NCBI GenBank assembly: GCA_024195265.1
Contig: JAJLRJ010000010.1
Coordinates: 10,746,654 to 10,810,653, forward strand
Direction: 5' to 3'
DNA length: 64,000 nucleotides
Origin: Dendrophyllia cribrosa
Taxonomy: Eukaryota > Cnidaria > Anthozoa > Scleractinia > Dendrophylliidae
Shown here: one piece after another, positions 17,601-29,160 of the stretch
Position numbering within the stretch: position 1 is the stretch's first letter
How the letters are laid out: the number at the start of each line of letters is the position of its first letter
Notes under the pieces: model-generated
What the model was told of the DNA's origin: nothing
Seen by the model: the letters and a program-made list of their open reading frames with translations, nothing else
The model's database searches: none
Made by a program: the position numbers and the translations under genes

Positions 17601-18267
17601 TTAAGGACGTTCGCGCTAATTGTTTATGCGCATCCTTACTGCGCACGCAATTCATGTCGCAACGCCATGCTACGTCATGTACGAGAGCGCGCGCAAGAGA
17701 AGAAAATCTAAGCACATAAAGGACTGGTAGCCGTTGCGTTAACTTTGCTTAGATTTAACTCGCTTGGATGGTGGGTGACCCCCAATTTTTTTTTGATAGA
17801 TAATTTTCTTTGCCACTTCTCGACAGATTGTGAAAAAATGAACAAAACATCAATGTAGGAAGTTTAATTTTTTTTCCATTTTTCTACCCGCGCGACATCG
17901 AATCCTTCCAATTTTCGGCTGTCAAAGTTTGCAAATGCTGTTGTTTAAAGATTAAATTTACTTTTAAAAACGTCACCAGTTGAATGAATTTACTGAACAG
18001 ACCTACTCGCATAAAATTTGGGAAACAAAGTTGCATTTTAGAGATTTATTTGCAATATTTTTAGACTAACAGACGTTGGGGTCTCATCCCGTAAGGAAGA
18101 CCAATTTTTCAAAATTAGGGTCGCCTTTCAGATATCTTATCTCGGAAACGAAGTCGGCGACCCCCTCATTTTTTTGCATTTCTGACACGAACAACTCATA
18201 ACCTAGCTGTAGCAAAAGTTTTATAAAAAAATCAATGTTAGAAGATTTTCGCGCGAACGTCCTTAAG
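17601..18267. mobile_element. Non-autonomous piggyBac-like MITE with TTAA ends
   Basis: The ends are inverted 16-mers TTAAGGACGTTCGCGC (17601) and GCGCGAACGTCCTTAA (ending 18267). TTAA at both borders is the target duplication typical of piggyBac elements. Length is 667 bp with no transposase frame inside. Confidence 0.7.
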
Positions 18268-18603
18268 GGTCTGAATTTTCATTTGGTTTGCTATCAAATA
18301 TGTAGGAAAAGCCTCATATAATTCTTCTTCTTCTTCTTCTTTTTCTTCTTCCAATTTTGCCCCACCTCCGTCAGTGCTGAAGATTATTGTGGGGGTTCGT
18401 TATACGTTATCGTCTTCGACTCATGTTTGATGTGGTCTCACCTCACCCCACCACGGAAACAAAACCTTCACTCTTGAATACCATATTTAATCAAAGTGCC
18501 TTTTGTGCTATCTCCTGTAAGTTTTTCCCATCATACAGTAGTGTCATATTATTTCCGAATATTGTTTTTAGGCTTGACTGTGTGGTTTCTTGAGGTAGTC
18601 TAT

Positions 18604-18744
18604 AAAAAAAACTCGTGCTTCGGGTTTGATCGTGGTATCCAAATATCGAAAAACAAATGAACGGACGAGGCCGCTTCGGCCGAGTGCTTCTATTTGTTTT
18701 GAGATGTTTGGATACCACGATCAAACCCGAAGCACGAGTTTTTC
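18604..18744. repeat. Foldback hairpin element
   Basis: Perfect 34-bp arms (18610-18643 and 18707-18740), extended by matching A/T runs, with imperfect pairing further in and GGCCGCTTCGGCC near the tip. About 140 bp in all, a short MITE-like hairpin. Confidence 0.75.
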
Positions 18745-19109
18745 AGATTGCTTCTCAAACTGCCTATTTTGGAAAGATTTCCGTACAACCCCATACATTA
18801 GTTATGCATACTGTTCTGAAAACTGAACAAAAGCCAAAACAATAGAACTCCAAAACGCAAAACAATAGCACATACATACATAATTAATGTATGGGGTTAT
18901 ACGGAAATCTTACCCCTATTTTAATTATTACCTAAATCGTAACGCTATTGTTACGTTCTTTTCATTGGTTGCATAATTTTGGACATCATTATCAGCTACC
19001 ATTCATCTGTTGTCTCCTGGGTTCTTTGGGGAATTCAAAGTGTATGCTAAATTTATGGTAGATTTGCTCATTTAGTTTATAGCTCCGTGGTTAGTCGGAG
19101 CTCGATTTT

Positions 19110-20941
19110 GGCAGAAAGTAATGAAGTTCACCGTTTCCGTGTCCCAGAAAGCGGTGAAGAGGAAAGTAAACTGTTAAAGGAAAGTGTTTCCAAATCAACC
19201 GTTTACAAGACTAGATGGTCTGTGAAAGTTTTCCGAGAATCAGGCAAATGAGTCGGCGTGTTGTGCAAGTTCCTGTAATAGATTCTGGTGGCGTGTTTAA
19301 AGATTGGACTAACTTGCATAAAGTTGATACCGTTACAAAAGATATCACAACCATGGATGCCGATACCCTGAATTATTGGCTCAGTAAATGTGTGCTGGAA
19401 GAAGCAAACAGCGAGGGGAAGAGATATCCAGCCAGAACAATTTATGATTTGATCTGTGGTTTACGAAGGCATTTGACAGATGTTGTTGGTTCCGAATTAA
19501 GCGCTAAATCCTTTGGATGCCGGCGATAAGAGGTATGTATCGTATTTTTGAATTTACAGTTTATAGTTAGATCAAAATCTTTGTTATTCATTTGATTTAT
19601 TGTGTTTGATATTGTTGCAAATTCGTATTTTTCGGAAGTGCCTGGATGCGGAAATGAAAGATTCCACGAGGCAAAGTCTGAGTTTTATCAACAAGAGACC
19701 CGAAAAGGAAGCTGTAACAGATGACGAAGAAGAAGTTTTTTGGTCGGCTGGTTTGTTTGAAACTAGGACAGCTAAGTGCCTTCTCTATACTTATATATAT
19801 ACTATACTATACTACACTATACTATACTATACTCTACTCTACTCTACTCTACTCTACTCTACTCTACTCTACTCTACTCTACTCTACTCTACTCTACTCT
19901 ACTCTACTCTACTCTACTCTACTCTACTCTACTCTACTCTACTCTACTCTACTCTACTCTACTCTACTCTACTCTACTCTACTCTACTCTACTCTACTCT
20001 ACTCTACTCTACTCTACTCTACTCTACTATACTATACTATACTATACTATACTATACTATACTATACTATACTATACTATACTATACTATACTATACTAT
20101 ACTATACTATACTATACTATACTATACTATACTATACTATACTATACTATACTATACTATACTATACTATACTATACTATACTATACTATACTATACTAT
20201 ACTATACTATACTATACTATACTATACTATACTATACTATACTATACTATACTATACCTACTACTATACCTTCGATATTCTTTTACAACGGTAAAATTTT
20301 GGATTGCGCGGGGTGAGCATAGAAATTTGAATGTGAATAATTTTCTGATAGGGTCAAATGTTATAACATTTGAAGAGAACGTGTGTAAAACCTTTCATGG
20401 CGGTATAACAGATTTAAAATACATTCCTTGGAAAGTTGAGCACGAGTATCACGGGAGAGGCGAAAAGCACGAGCGTTGTTTAGTTGAGCTATATCAGCTT
20501 TATATTGGTTTGGTTGAAGTTCATGCGAAAGTTAAAGATTCATTTTATTTCAAACCTAGCGCAAACAAAATGGCGTTTCAGAGAATCCCAGTTGGCATAA
20601 ATACTCTCAATTCAATTTTGCCAGAGCTGTGCAAGGCAGTGGGAATTAAGTGTAAAACTGCCCATTCCTTACGTACGCGTGTTACTTGTTTTAGTACATT
20701 GTTTAATAACGAAGTGGAAGAGAATTCAAATTGATCCGCGAAAGAAGTGGATACAGGTCCATGCTCTGTTCAGGTACGAGAAGGCAAGCAAAGAACAACT
20801 CAAGAATGTTTCTTGTCTTCTTGGGCCAAATAGGAAAGTTTCTGTTACAGAAAATAAGGATAATAAGCCCGCAGTTAATCTTGAAAAAGATTTAACAAAG
20901 TCCACAGTTAATGTGGAAGGGAGGGGTTTTAGTTCTTTCTT
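19110..20941 (+). pseudogene. DUF3504/Crypton-type tyrosine recombinase, broken
   Basis: Recognisable blocks lie in order on the plus strand. About 19130-19247 has KSTVYKTRWSVKVF, then a frameshift. 19250-19529 has LNYWLSKCVLEEA and TIYDLICGLRRHL. 19630-19790 has FRKCLDAEM and FWSAGLFETRTAKCLL. 20270-20735 has the catalytic-domain region with NVNNFLIG, KAVGIKCKTAHSLRTRVTC and then another frameshift, after which RERSGYRS can be read. This order is that of KIAA1958/ZMYM-type DUF3504 proteins, which derive from Crypton tyrosine recombinases. A 461-bp pentanucleotide array interrupts it. Two frameshifts make a pseudogene most likely; GGTATGT near 19533 may be an intron donor. Confidence 0.6.
19796..20256 (+). 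repeat. Pentanucleotide array (ACTCT)n then (ACTAT)n
   Basis: ACTCT repeats run from 19831 to 20025 (about 39 copies), switching sharply to ACTAT from 20026 to 20256 (about 46 copies), with a short ACTAT stretch before. Long open frames across it are an artefact of a stop-free 5-mer. Confidence 0.95.
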
Positions 20942-23269
20942 CCATTAAGCCTCTTTTGCCAATTGCGAAGTTAATGTTTTTGTTGATGAACGAAAGTAGA
21001 GGAGCAAACAATGTATTCATTGTCATTATGCAGTATAATTTGATAAATCAATAAAAGATTCATTGTGTTACTAAATGTGGTTTTTCTTATTTGCATTTCA
21101 TGGAATACATAGATAGATATCCAATAAAAACGCATATCCAGATCACTAGTGATTTGCATATGGGTTTTCATTGGGTATCTAGATTCATGCATGTGACGAA
21201 ATACTTTCCCCTTCATTGGCTGATAACCTCATGAATAATTAATGAGTTTGAGAATCACATTTCAACAATTTGCACTTCAACAATGAAACGTTTTGAGTGT
21301 TTTGGAGCCTTCATTTGATCAAGTTTATCTTTCGTTGCTTTAGTAGTACCTCAATAGGGCACATGAATTTTTTTAAACAGAAAAAATGCTTCCACAGTTG
21401 TCACAAAGCTAGTCAGTCTTTATGTTAATCGTATACCTGCCAACTTTTTCTGAGTGATAGGCGTGAAAATTTTTCCGTGGAAGTGCCAGGATTTCCGAAG
21501 GCGACCGGACCAAATCCGAAGACAACCCAATCTATTCCGAAGATGTCCAAAGTTGTCCAAAGATGTTCCGAAGAATTCGAAAGTTTCCATGGACCTCAGA
21601 GCTCCGCTAATAACATCCAGCTGTGATCGTAATGTTCATAATGATAAAAACCTACAAAAAAGTGCCAAATTTTCATTAACGTAACTATATGTTTAATCGG
21701 ATCATACGATCAGTTAAGGCTAATAGCTCAAGTCTGTAAGTCAGGCATGCAGGCGTGAGAAATTGCTTCATAGGCGTGGGATCGGAGTTTTGAACTCGCA
21801 GGCGTGAGATTCACGCCTAAGGCGTGAGAGCAATAGGTCCGCTATCTATGATCTGAAAATTAAGTCGTCTGCTGACATAGTTCGCAGGGAATAAAGCGTA
21901 ACACGTTTCGAACAAGCTCGATTTATTTTAAATAATTCGTTATGAATGTTACAGTGAAACACTCGTTCTTTGTCGCCTACAGCTTAGAAAATACATTGAA
22001 GTGTTTATTTCGAAAATAATAAGTGAAAATCTGGCAGCAACCCATTCTCTGCATTAGTCAGCGAACCTCATTTGCGCCATGTTTTAAAGGCGAGTCCTGT
22101 TGAGCGCGCTCAATTTTGATTCCAGTAAAATAAATAATGGAGATTTTTCTAGGGGTCTGCAGAGTATTTTTGCCTTTAATAGTTTCGACTTTGTTTGTCT
22201 TCGCGTGTAGCTTAAAATAAGCTTTGAAAACCTTTTAAACAAATAAATTAAATCTTCGGTTACTTTTAATCCTGGGTTTATAGTCAATTGGCGTTCGAAC
22301 TACCGGGTCCAGGCATATAATCGGGTTTCTTTGGCTCAGACTCATGTTCCAAGGTAAATATAAAGTAATCGGCTCCAACAAAATTTTATGTTAACGCTGT
22401 GCCCTTGTCTGGAGCGATGTGTGATGCGGAGCGAGACTGGGTTGACGAATAACGCTGGTTTACTTTGATCGCGCTTTGAACAACCCATCCCAGGAGAGAA
22501 ACTTAATGTTGATATAAAGGGGAAAATATCTAAATACCGAGCCTAGAGATGTTCACCCGAAACCTCATCAGAACTATAATGCACGGTTTCGAGTTTGCAA
22601 AATAATAATTTTCATGGTGATGTGACAGAAGGTTTTGCTAAATGTCAGATTTATCAAGCACTGTTCAAGATGCATTTGGCAAGTTATTTGACTTGTCTGA
22701 AACGAAAGAACTTTTGTCGGCCGTATTGCTATTTATGATCATCCGACTGTTTGCGGGGCTGCTTATACAGACTTGATCACGCTACCCGCAGCCATAAAAC
22801 GGAGCGAATCGAAGCGAATAACAAGCAGTCTCGACTGGAGCATACAGTATGTCAACTCTCTCTGCGGCATATTGCGTATATTAGCTTTATTGGACTTTAA
22901 AGTCTCAGGCTCTGCCAAGCTGCAATTCACATAATTCCGAATGACCCACTTCCCTCTTATCACGGCCCGGCTCAGTAACTTGTTTTATTCCGATTTTGAC
23001 AGTACGACTTTGTTGCATGAATCGATTTCGCCGTGTAAATCAAACCTAGAACTGGCACAGGTGTGCCGCAAACGGCATGAAAAATGCCGTGCGATTTTGA
23101 AACATGTTTTAAATTCCAGACACCAGGCCGGAGAAAAATAATTATTGAGGCGTAGTAGACTGAAATGTCAACTTATGCCTAACAGATGTACTGGAAAAGT
23201 TGAAAATTTACATTGTATGTTAATAACATGTAAAGATACTGTAAATGATAATTTACATGCTAATTTCCC
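20942..23269. other. Host DNA without recognisable genes
   Basis: Several copies of AGGCGTGAGA-like motifs occur at 21460-21830. No coding region or RNA gene is identified. Confidence 0.35.
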
Positions 23270-23910
23270 TTTTACATGTTATGGTCAAACCTGTAAATGA
23301 ATGCAAGAGAAGATCCTGTAAATAACATGTAAATCGAAAAAGGGAGCCTGTACGGAACCCTGTAAATAACATGTAAATCGAAAAAGGGAGCCTGTAAGGA
23401 ACCCTGTAAATAACATGTAAATCGAAAAGGGGGGCTATCCTGTAAATAACATGTAAATCGAAAAAGGAAGCCTGTAAGGAACCCTGTAAATAACATGTAA
23501 ATCGAAAAAGGGGGCTATCATGTAAATAACATGTAAATTGAATAAGGGGGGGGGGGGGGGGGGGGGGGGGGGCGGCTATCATGTAAATAACATGTAAATT
23601 GAAAAAGGGGGGCTATCATGTAAATAACATGTAAATCGAACAAGGAGGGCTATCATGTAAATTAAAAACTGGGGGCTATCAAGATCATGTAAATAACATG
23701 TAAATTGAAAAGGGGGGGCTGTCTAGATCCGGTAAATGACGTGTAAATTGAAAAGGGGGGGGGGGGGGGGGCTGTCTAGATCCTGTAAATAACCTGTAAT
23801 TTGACAAAGAGGGGCTACCTAGATCCTGTAAATAACCTGTAAATTGAAAAGGGGGGCTGCCTAGATCATGTGAATAACATGTAAATTGGAAACGGGAGGC
23901 AATCAAGATT
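23270..23910. repeat. Minisatellite around CATGTAAAT(C/T)GAAAAAGGGG
   Basis: About fourteen imperfect units of roughly 35-50 bases, each with CTGTAAATAACATGTAAAT and a purine tract. G runs have expanded in two units (27 G at 23546-23572, about 15 G near 23755-23770). Confidence 0.85.
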
Positions 23911-24145
23911 TTGTACATAGAAAAATAGTATAGAAAAATATATTTTATTTATCAATGCTGTGTCTTCAACTGAAAAACAATTTTGCAACACCATATCATA
24001 ATTTTAGGACCTTACTGTTCAGACAAGTATGGCTGTAAGTCTAGCAATGCAATAGTCCCATTTTGTTTCGATTTAATGCTGGTTCCTTATTAACTTTACA
24101 GTTTTGGACGGAATTTGCAAGGCATGTCACTTTAAATGCATACAC

Positions 24146-24188
<43 letters not shown>

Positions 24189-24983
24189 TTTATTGAGGAT
24201 GCCAACTGTACCAGTAGTGATTTACAGAGAGGTCCTCTCTAAGACTAAGATGTTAGAAATTGAATTTTGAATTTGTCAAAATATATTTTCATTTGTCATT
24301 TCCACACCAAAACGGTCAGCATTTACATGTAAACACAATGACACCTGACTATGACATAGTCTTTTGTCATAAAAACTGCCATTTCATGCCTAACTATATA
24401 ACTCAAATGCTATTTTTAGTAGAACCTATATGGCAAAGTAACTGATCATTTTGTTTAGCATTCTTAGACTTTGTTTCTGTTTTGCATTGTTCCTTTCAAA
24501 GAGCTGCATGTACACTGTACAGTGTACATTGACTGCAGCTTTGGTATGTTTTCTGCCAGACCTTGGCCATGGGAATGCTCTTGCTCTTGAAGCCTGCGAA
24601 ACAAAACAAAAAAAGCTGAAGTGAGCAGAAGTCTGTCTTTTAGTAGTCTACCTAATACATGTAAATAAGGCAACTGCCCTTTGCGTCCAGTTTTTTTTTT
24701 ATCAAAAGAAAAGTAGGCAGCACACAGCAGCTCATCTTGCTTTACTAGACCGGTTTCATCTGATACATGTTAGTACAGACTTCGTCAGGGATTTTGAACA
24801 AGATTATGTAAGGAACTTTGTACACACCATTTACACTTCAACATTACATACAAGTAATACCGACAAGAATTATAATTATTGTCATTTACAGTAGGTGTTT
24901 GAGAGTCTCTTGTTCTACCCATTCTGTTGAGTCAAGAGCCTAAGGTTTTTGTCTGTTGCGAGGGAAAAGTTAACTTAAAATTT
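23911..24983. other. Host DNA; (AAT)n at 24148-24188; one possible exon
   Basis: A simple AAT repeat lies at 24148-24188. On the minus strand, from 24593 downwards, TTTCGCAG precedes an open stretch reading LQEQEHSHGQGLAENIPKL, which could be an exon; this is weak. Confidence 0.3.
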
Positions 24984-25203
24984 AGGGATATACTTCATGG
25001 TGGGTTTTAATTTATGCACATCAAATAATCCGGCACTTATTTAGGGCTAAAAACTCATTTTAAAATGGTTAGCTTTTTATTTACTGTTATGGATATCACT
25101 ACCCATAACAGTAAATAAAAGCTAACCATTTTAAAATGAGTTTTTAGGATCCCTATATGATAGGATCCCTATATGGTGTGTTACCATGAAGTATATACCA
25201 AAA
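24984..25203. repeat. Foldback element with 45-bp inner arms
   Basis: Inner inverted arms (25047-25090 and 25103-25147) are nearly perfect around a short loop. An outer pair (TATACTTCATGGT near 24988 and ACCATGAAGTATA near 25184) extends the structure to about 220 bp. Confidence 0.7.
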
Positions 25204-25989
25204 TTTATCAGCCGGGTTAATTTAGCATTTCTCCTTTGATTAATAGGGCAGGTACCTGCTGTCACCTGCAACTGACCTGTGCATAAAATTTTACATTATG
25301 AAAAGCCTAGTGGAAACAACAGCCCATGTAAAGCTCCTTTTTAATAACAATTTAAAGGCAATGCGAATACCATAAAATCCCAGTTATACATGTTAGCCCT
25401 GGGCTTATACAAATTTGAAAGAGTTTATTGAATGGTAAGCACAAAATATTGTGATACAGTACTGTTCAATTATTTTGGCAGCCAGTTTATGTTCTTTACG
25501 TAAAGAATTGTTGTGGAGATGTGGAAGCTTACATCCAGAAGGAGTTATAACTGGGTGGGCTTATAAGCGGGACTTTAAGTTTACAATAAACATCTGAAAC
25601 ATGAGTATGGAAAATCCATTGACAAGTAATGGACTTTGGATCAAAGGTTTCCTATTAACACAGTGATCACAATCCAATTTCTCTGGAGAATATCAATAAA
25701 ACACAGCCACGAGTTTCTGAGAATGAGGAACTGATAAAAAAATCAGTCACCAAGGGACAACGTATAAAATGCTGGTCCATGAATAAACACCTGGTTCACA
25801 TTTTTTAAACAAAGACCAGGGACATTTAACTAAAGAAAAATAATACACAATGCACCATAAATTTAGGTACAGTTTGTCAGATTTCACCATGAATGTTTGG
25901 CACGGTAAATTAATTATGTCTACATCAAAAGAAAACAACACCAAATTATGTTATTCCATCCAGTAGTCAACTAAAACACTGATTTTAGA
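25204..25989. other. Host DNA, no gene seen
   Basis: AT-rich, no recognisable frame. Confidence 0.3.
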
Positions 25990-26846
25990 TCAGACTAGCC
26001 TGCGTAGCTGGCGGTTTTTTTGTTGGCGCGCGCGATAATTCGCGAGCGGCGAAGCCGCGAGTTTCGAGTTTCGAAAAAAATTTTTATAGAATTTTCACTG
26101 AAAGGCTCTTTCAAACCTTTTGAGAGTATTCGACGTTCGTTTAGAAATGTCAAGCGCTTCCAAAAATTATTTTGATTTTCTAGTTGACGAAATATTCTAT
26201 GAAAATTTCTCACTGCCGGGCTTTTAGTCTATTTGAGACCGTGCCCGGCAGTCTGTGCAGAAATTTTCTAAGTGTCGAGAACATGGCGATCTTATAGTAT
26301 GTCCAAGCTTGGATATTTCGTCAACTGGAAAATCAAAATAATTTTGGGAATCGCTTGACATTTCTAAACGAACATCGAATACTCTCAAAAGGTTTGAAAG
26401 AGCCTTTCAGTGAAAATTTTATGAAAATTTCTGACTGCCGGGCATTTAGTCTATTTGAGACCGTGCCCTAAAATTCACCGTATTTAATTTTTAAAGGGAA
26501 ACAGCACAATCTACAATTATCATTCGCGCTTTTCGGATTCGAAAGTCTCCCTCCCTTGAGAGTTTTTTCGGGTTATCACCGTTCGCCATCGAAGGAACTC
26601 ATGGAGTTTTTGTTGTTTATTTTAGCCCGCATCCTAAGCCGCGATTTTTCGCGCGATCGTATTACGATGCGTCCTGTGATTGGTTGGGTAATTGTATCCA
26701 CCAAAAGATGTCAAAAAAGTCAAAAGGGGGCGGCTACTCAAAAAGCCCACGAAACCGAGCAGGCGGTTTCTCGCGGCTTCGCCGCTCGCGAATTCAGCAT
26801 CACGCGCAAAAAAACCGCCAGCCGGCCATGCAGGCTAAGATCAGAC
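25990..26846. mobile_element. Foldback/MITE of about 855 bp
   Basis: Outer ends are inverted: AGCCTGCGTAGCTGGCGGTTTTTT near 25999 against AAAAAACCGCCAGCCGGCCATGCAGGCT near 26811. Inner arms at about 26085-26235 and 26300-26470 also pair, with CGCGAGCGGCGAAGCCGCG and its complement near each end. No transposase frame. Confidence 0.7.
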
Positions 26847-27000
26847 CTAAGGTTCCCATTCGAATAATGTTTGGTGCTGCAGCAAAATATTAACACAATC
26901 ATTGTACATATAGGTGCCCATGTCAGTAACTTAGGTGCCTAATTGCTACCAGGCTCCTGTTAGAAAACAGCCTTAACCCTATTCGGCCTGGGTGGGGGAG

Positions 27001-27024
27001 GGGGGGGGGGGGGGGGGGGGGGGG
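27001..27024. repeat. 24-base G run
   Basis: Uninterrupted G run just outside a large inverted repeat; a second G run of 17 lies at 27519-27535 near its centre. Confidence 0.9.
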
Positions 27025-27045
27025 AAGCCGGCACAAAGTGCCTGC

Positions 27046-27818
27046 GCTAACTTTCAACATTCATAACTTCTTTAATATGTATTCAAACGCCATCAAACTT
27101 TGTGACTTTTCCTAAAATTTATCTGGCAACAATTTCATCTGACAATTTTTTGATCACGTGACTTGATGTTTCCATGGCAATAAGATTTTTACAGCCATGT
27201 GTTTTGAAATTTGCATATTTATACCTTTGAATGAAGAAAAACAATGTTTATTGGTATAACTTTTGTATTTTTACGTCATTTAGCGTTTATTTATTGGTTT
27301 TGATTTATTTTGCGTCAATTTGGACGGTTTTTAAGAGGTTTTAAAAAATTTCAGAAATCCAAGATGGTGGATCCAAGATGGCGGCCGTATAACTAATTAC
27401 CTAATAACTACGTCAATTGACGTCATCGTTCCATTGTGCGGACCGCAAAGGAGACATGGGACGTACTATGTACCTTCTAGGTTTCATTGTCATAGCCTTA
27501 ATGTTCTTGAAGTTACGAGGGGGGGGGGGGGGGGGCCGGCTCAGGAACTAAAAAAAAGCCAAAATTGACGCAAAATTAATGAAAACCAATAAATAAACGC
27601 TAAATGACGTAAAAATACAAACGTTATACCAATAAACATTGTTTTTCTTTATTCAAAGGTATAAATATGTTTTCAAAATCTAGTTGCCATGGAAACGTCA
27701 AGTCAAGTGATCAAAAAATTGTCATATGAAATTGTTGCCAGATAAATTTTAGGAAAAGTCACAAAGTTTGATGACGTTTGAATACATATTAAAGAAGTTA
27801 TGAATGTTGAAAGTTAGC
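27046..27818. repeat. Inverted repeat with arms of about 260 bp
   Basis: GCTAACTTTCAACATTCATA at 27046 is matched by its exact complement ending at 27818, and pairing continues with few differences to about 27310 and 27555. The centre holds GATGGTGG/GATGGCGG repeats, two ACGTCA sites and a G run. Likely a foldback transposon. Confidence 0.75.
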
Positions 27819-27906
27819 ACTATACGATTACTTTAAGCTTACAATCCCACGCTAGAAAAGATCACTGTAAAATGGGCGTGACATGTAAGCTCGTGTAAAT
27901 TCATAC

Positions 27907-28369
27907 CTGACTGCTTGAAGAATGTTCATTTGCCAATTTACTTGTTGAAGGAGTTGAAGCCAGGGTGCATTTAGTTTAGGATCTTCGGCGTGGGTTTTAA
28001 AATTTTGCGGCGTACCGGCGTGCGATCGACAAGATGTCGGCGTACTGAAGCGAGTGATCAAGGCAATATTTGGCGTAACTGGCGTACCCTCACTAACCTG
28101 GCGTAGCCACGAAAGGCTACTTGACCTGTGTAACTTCGGCGTGGGATCTCTGCGGAATGCACCCTGGCTGTTGAAGGAGAACTCTCTTCGCAGGAAGACT
28201 TAGGTGCAGGTTGCTTTGCAGTAGTGCTTTTCGATAAAGCAGACATGGATAAAGCGTCATCGGAATTTCATATACGCTTATGTCCACTATCCTCGTCGTC
28301 ACTTTCCGAGTCAATGACCCGATTTCTCTTGCGAGAAATAGATGATGACTTGTCTTCATCTTCTAGGTT
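27907..28369 (-). pseudogene. SAM-gene exon interrupted by a MITE
   Basis: Acceptor TCTTTTTAG precedes 28369 and donor GTATGA follows 27907. The frame enters in phase 0, matching the exit phase of the exon at 31540-31667, and reads an acidic, Ser-rich stretch (NLEDEDKSSS, then VIDSESDDEDSGHK). After 33 codons there is an in-frame TGA at 28268-28270, though the same frame continues as Ser/Lys-rich coding sequence. A 212-bp MITE then splits the exon and shifts the frame. The exon may be dead, or a splice site I cannot verify may remove this part. Confidence 0.45.
27958..28169. mobile_element. MITE inside a host exon
   Basis: Ends are AGCCAGGGTGCATT (27958) and AATGCACCCTGGCT (ending 28169). 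Both sides have GTTGA (27953-27957 and 28170-28174), a 5-bp target duplication. Removing the element and one copy joins two compatible Ser/Pro/Thr-rich coding halves. Confidence 0.7.
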
Positions 28370-28867
28370 CTAAAAAGAGACAAAAAGAAAACAAATGTTA
28401 GCTCTATAAGACGTTATACATACCAATTAAGCATTAAATCGGATATCTCTATCTTTTAGATCGAGATTTATCCTTGCAACCATCCAAAACGGGCCGCGCG
28501 CGCCAGACTTTCAACGGTCGATTGAAATATTACTGCGCATGCGGAATTCTGTTAATCTCGTTTCCAGAGCCTGCGCGAACTTCCCTCATATCACGTTTAA
28601 TATGTCACGCGATTTTTTTGATATTCTTCCCTTATTATTTTTTACGAGATCCAAACTCCAAACTTGTAAATGAAATGAAAGATGGAATGTCGCTGACATA
28701 ACAAACACAGATGATTTATAAGCATTAGTTACCCCTTGTTTTATACCGCGGAATGGCAAAAAAATAACTTCATTGTAGCTTCCTAGTATTTATTTTATGC
28801 TTTTCTATGATTTTAAACCATATTTAGTGGTGGTTCAATTTGTTTCAACTAGTTTGTGTGTAACACA

Positions 28868-28879
28868 TATATATCTATA

Positions 28880-28935
<56 letters not shown>

Positions 28936-29101
28936 TACACTGATTTTCAAAAACATAGCTACTTGACAAATATATATCTATATATATATATATATACCTT
29001 TTGTATTACCATGAAATAGGTGAAGTTTTTGATAGGAATACAAAAGGTATATATATATATATAGATATATATTTCTCAAGTAGCTATTTTTTTGAAAATC
29101 A

Positions 29102-29146
<45 letters not shown>
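28868..29146. repeat. (TA)n-ended palindrome
   Basis: Inverted arms with TA repeats outside, ACTGATTTTCAAAAACATAGCTACTTGA and ACCTTTTGTATT further in, centred near 29014. MITE-like hairpin. Confidence 0.75.
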
Positions 29147-29151
<5 letters not shown>

Positions 29152-29160
29152 CTGTCTGAT

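Noticed and set aside
19600..20734. Long frames reading LYYTILYY or LYSTLLYS repeats
   Set aside because: They cross a stop-free pentanucleotide array in all three frames.
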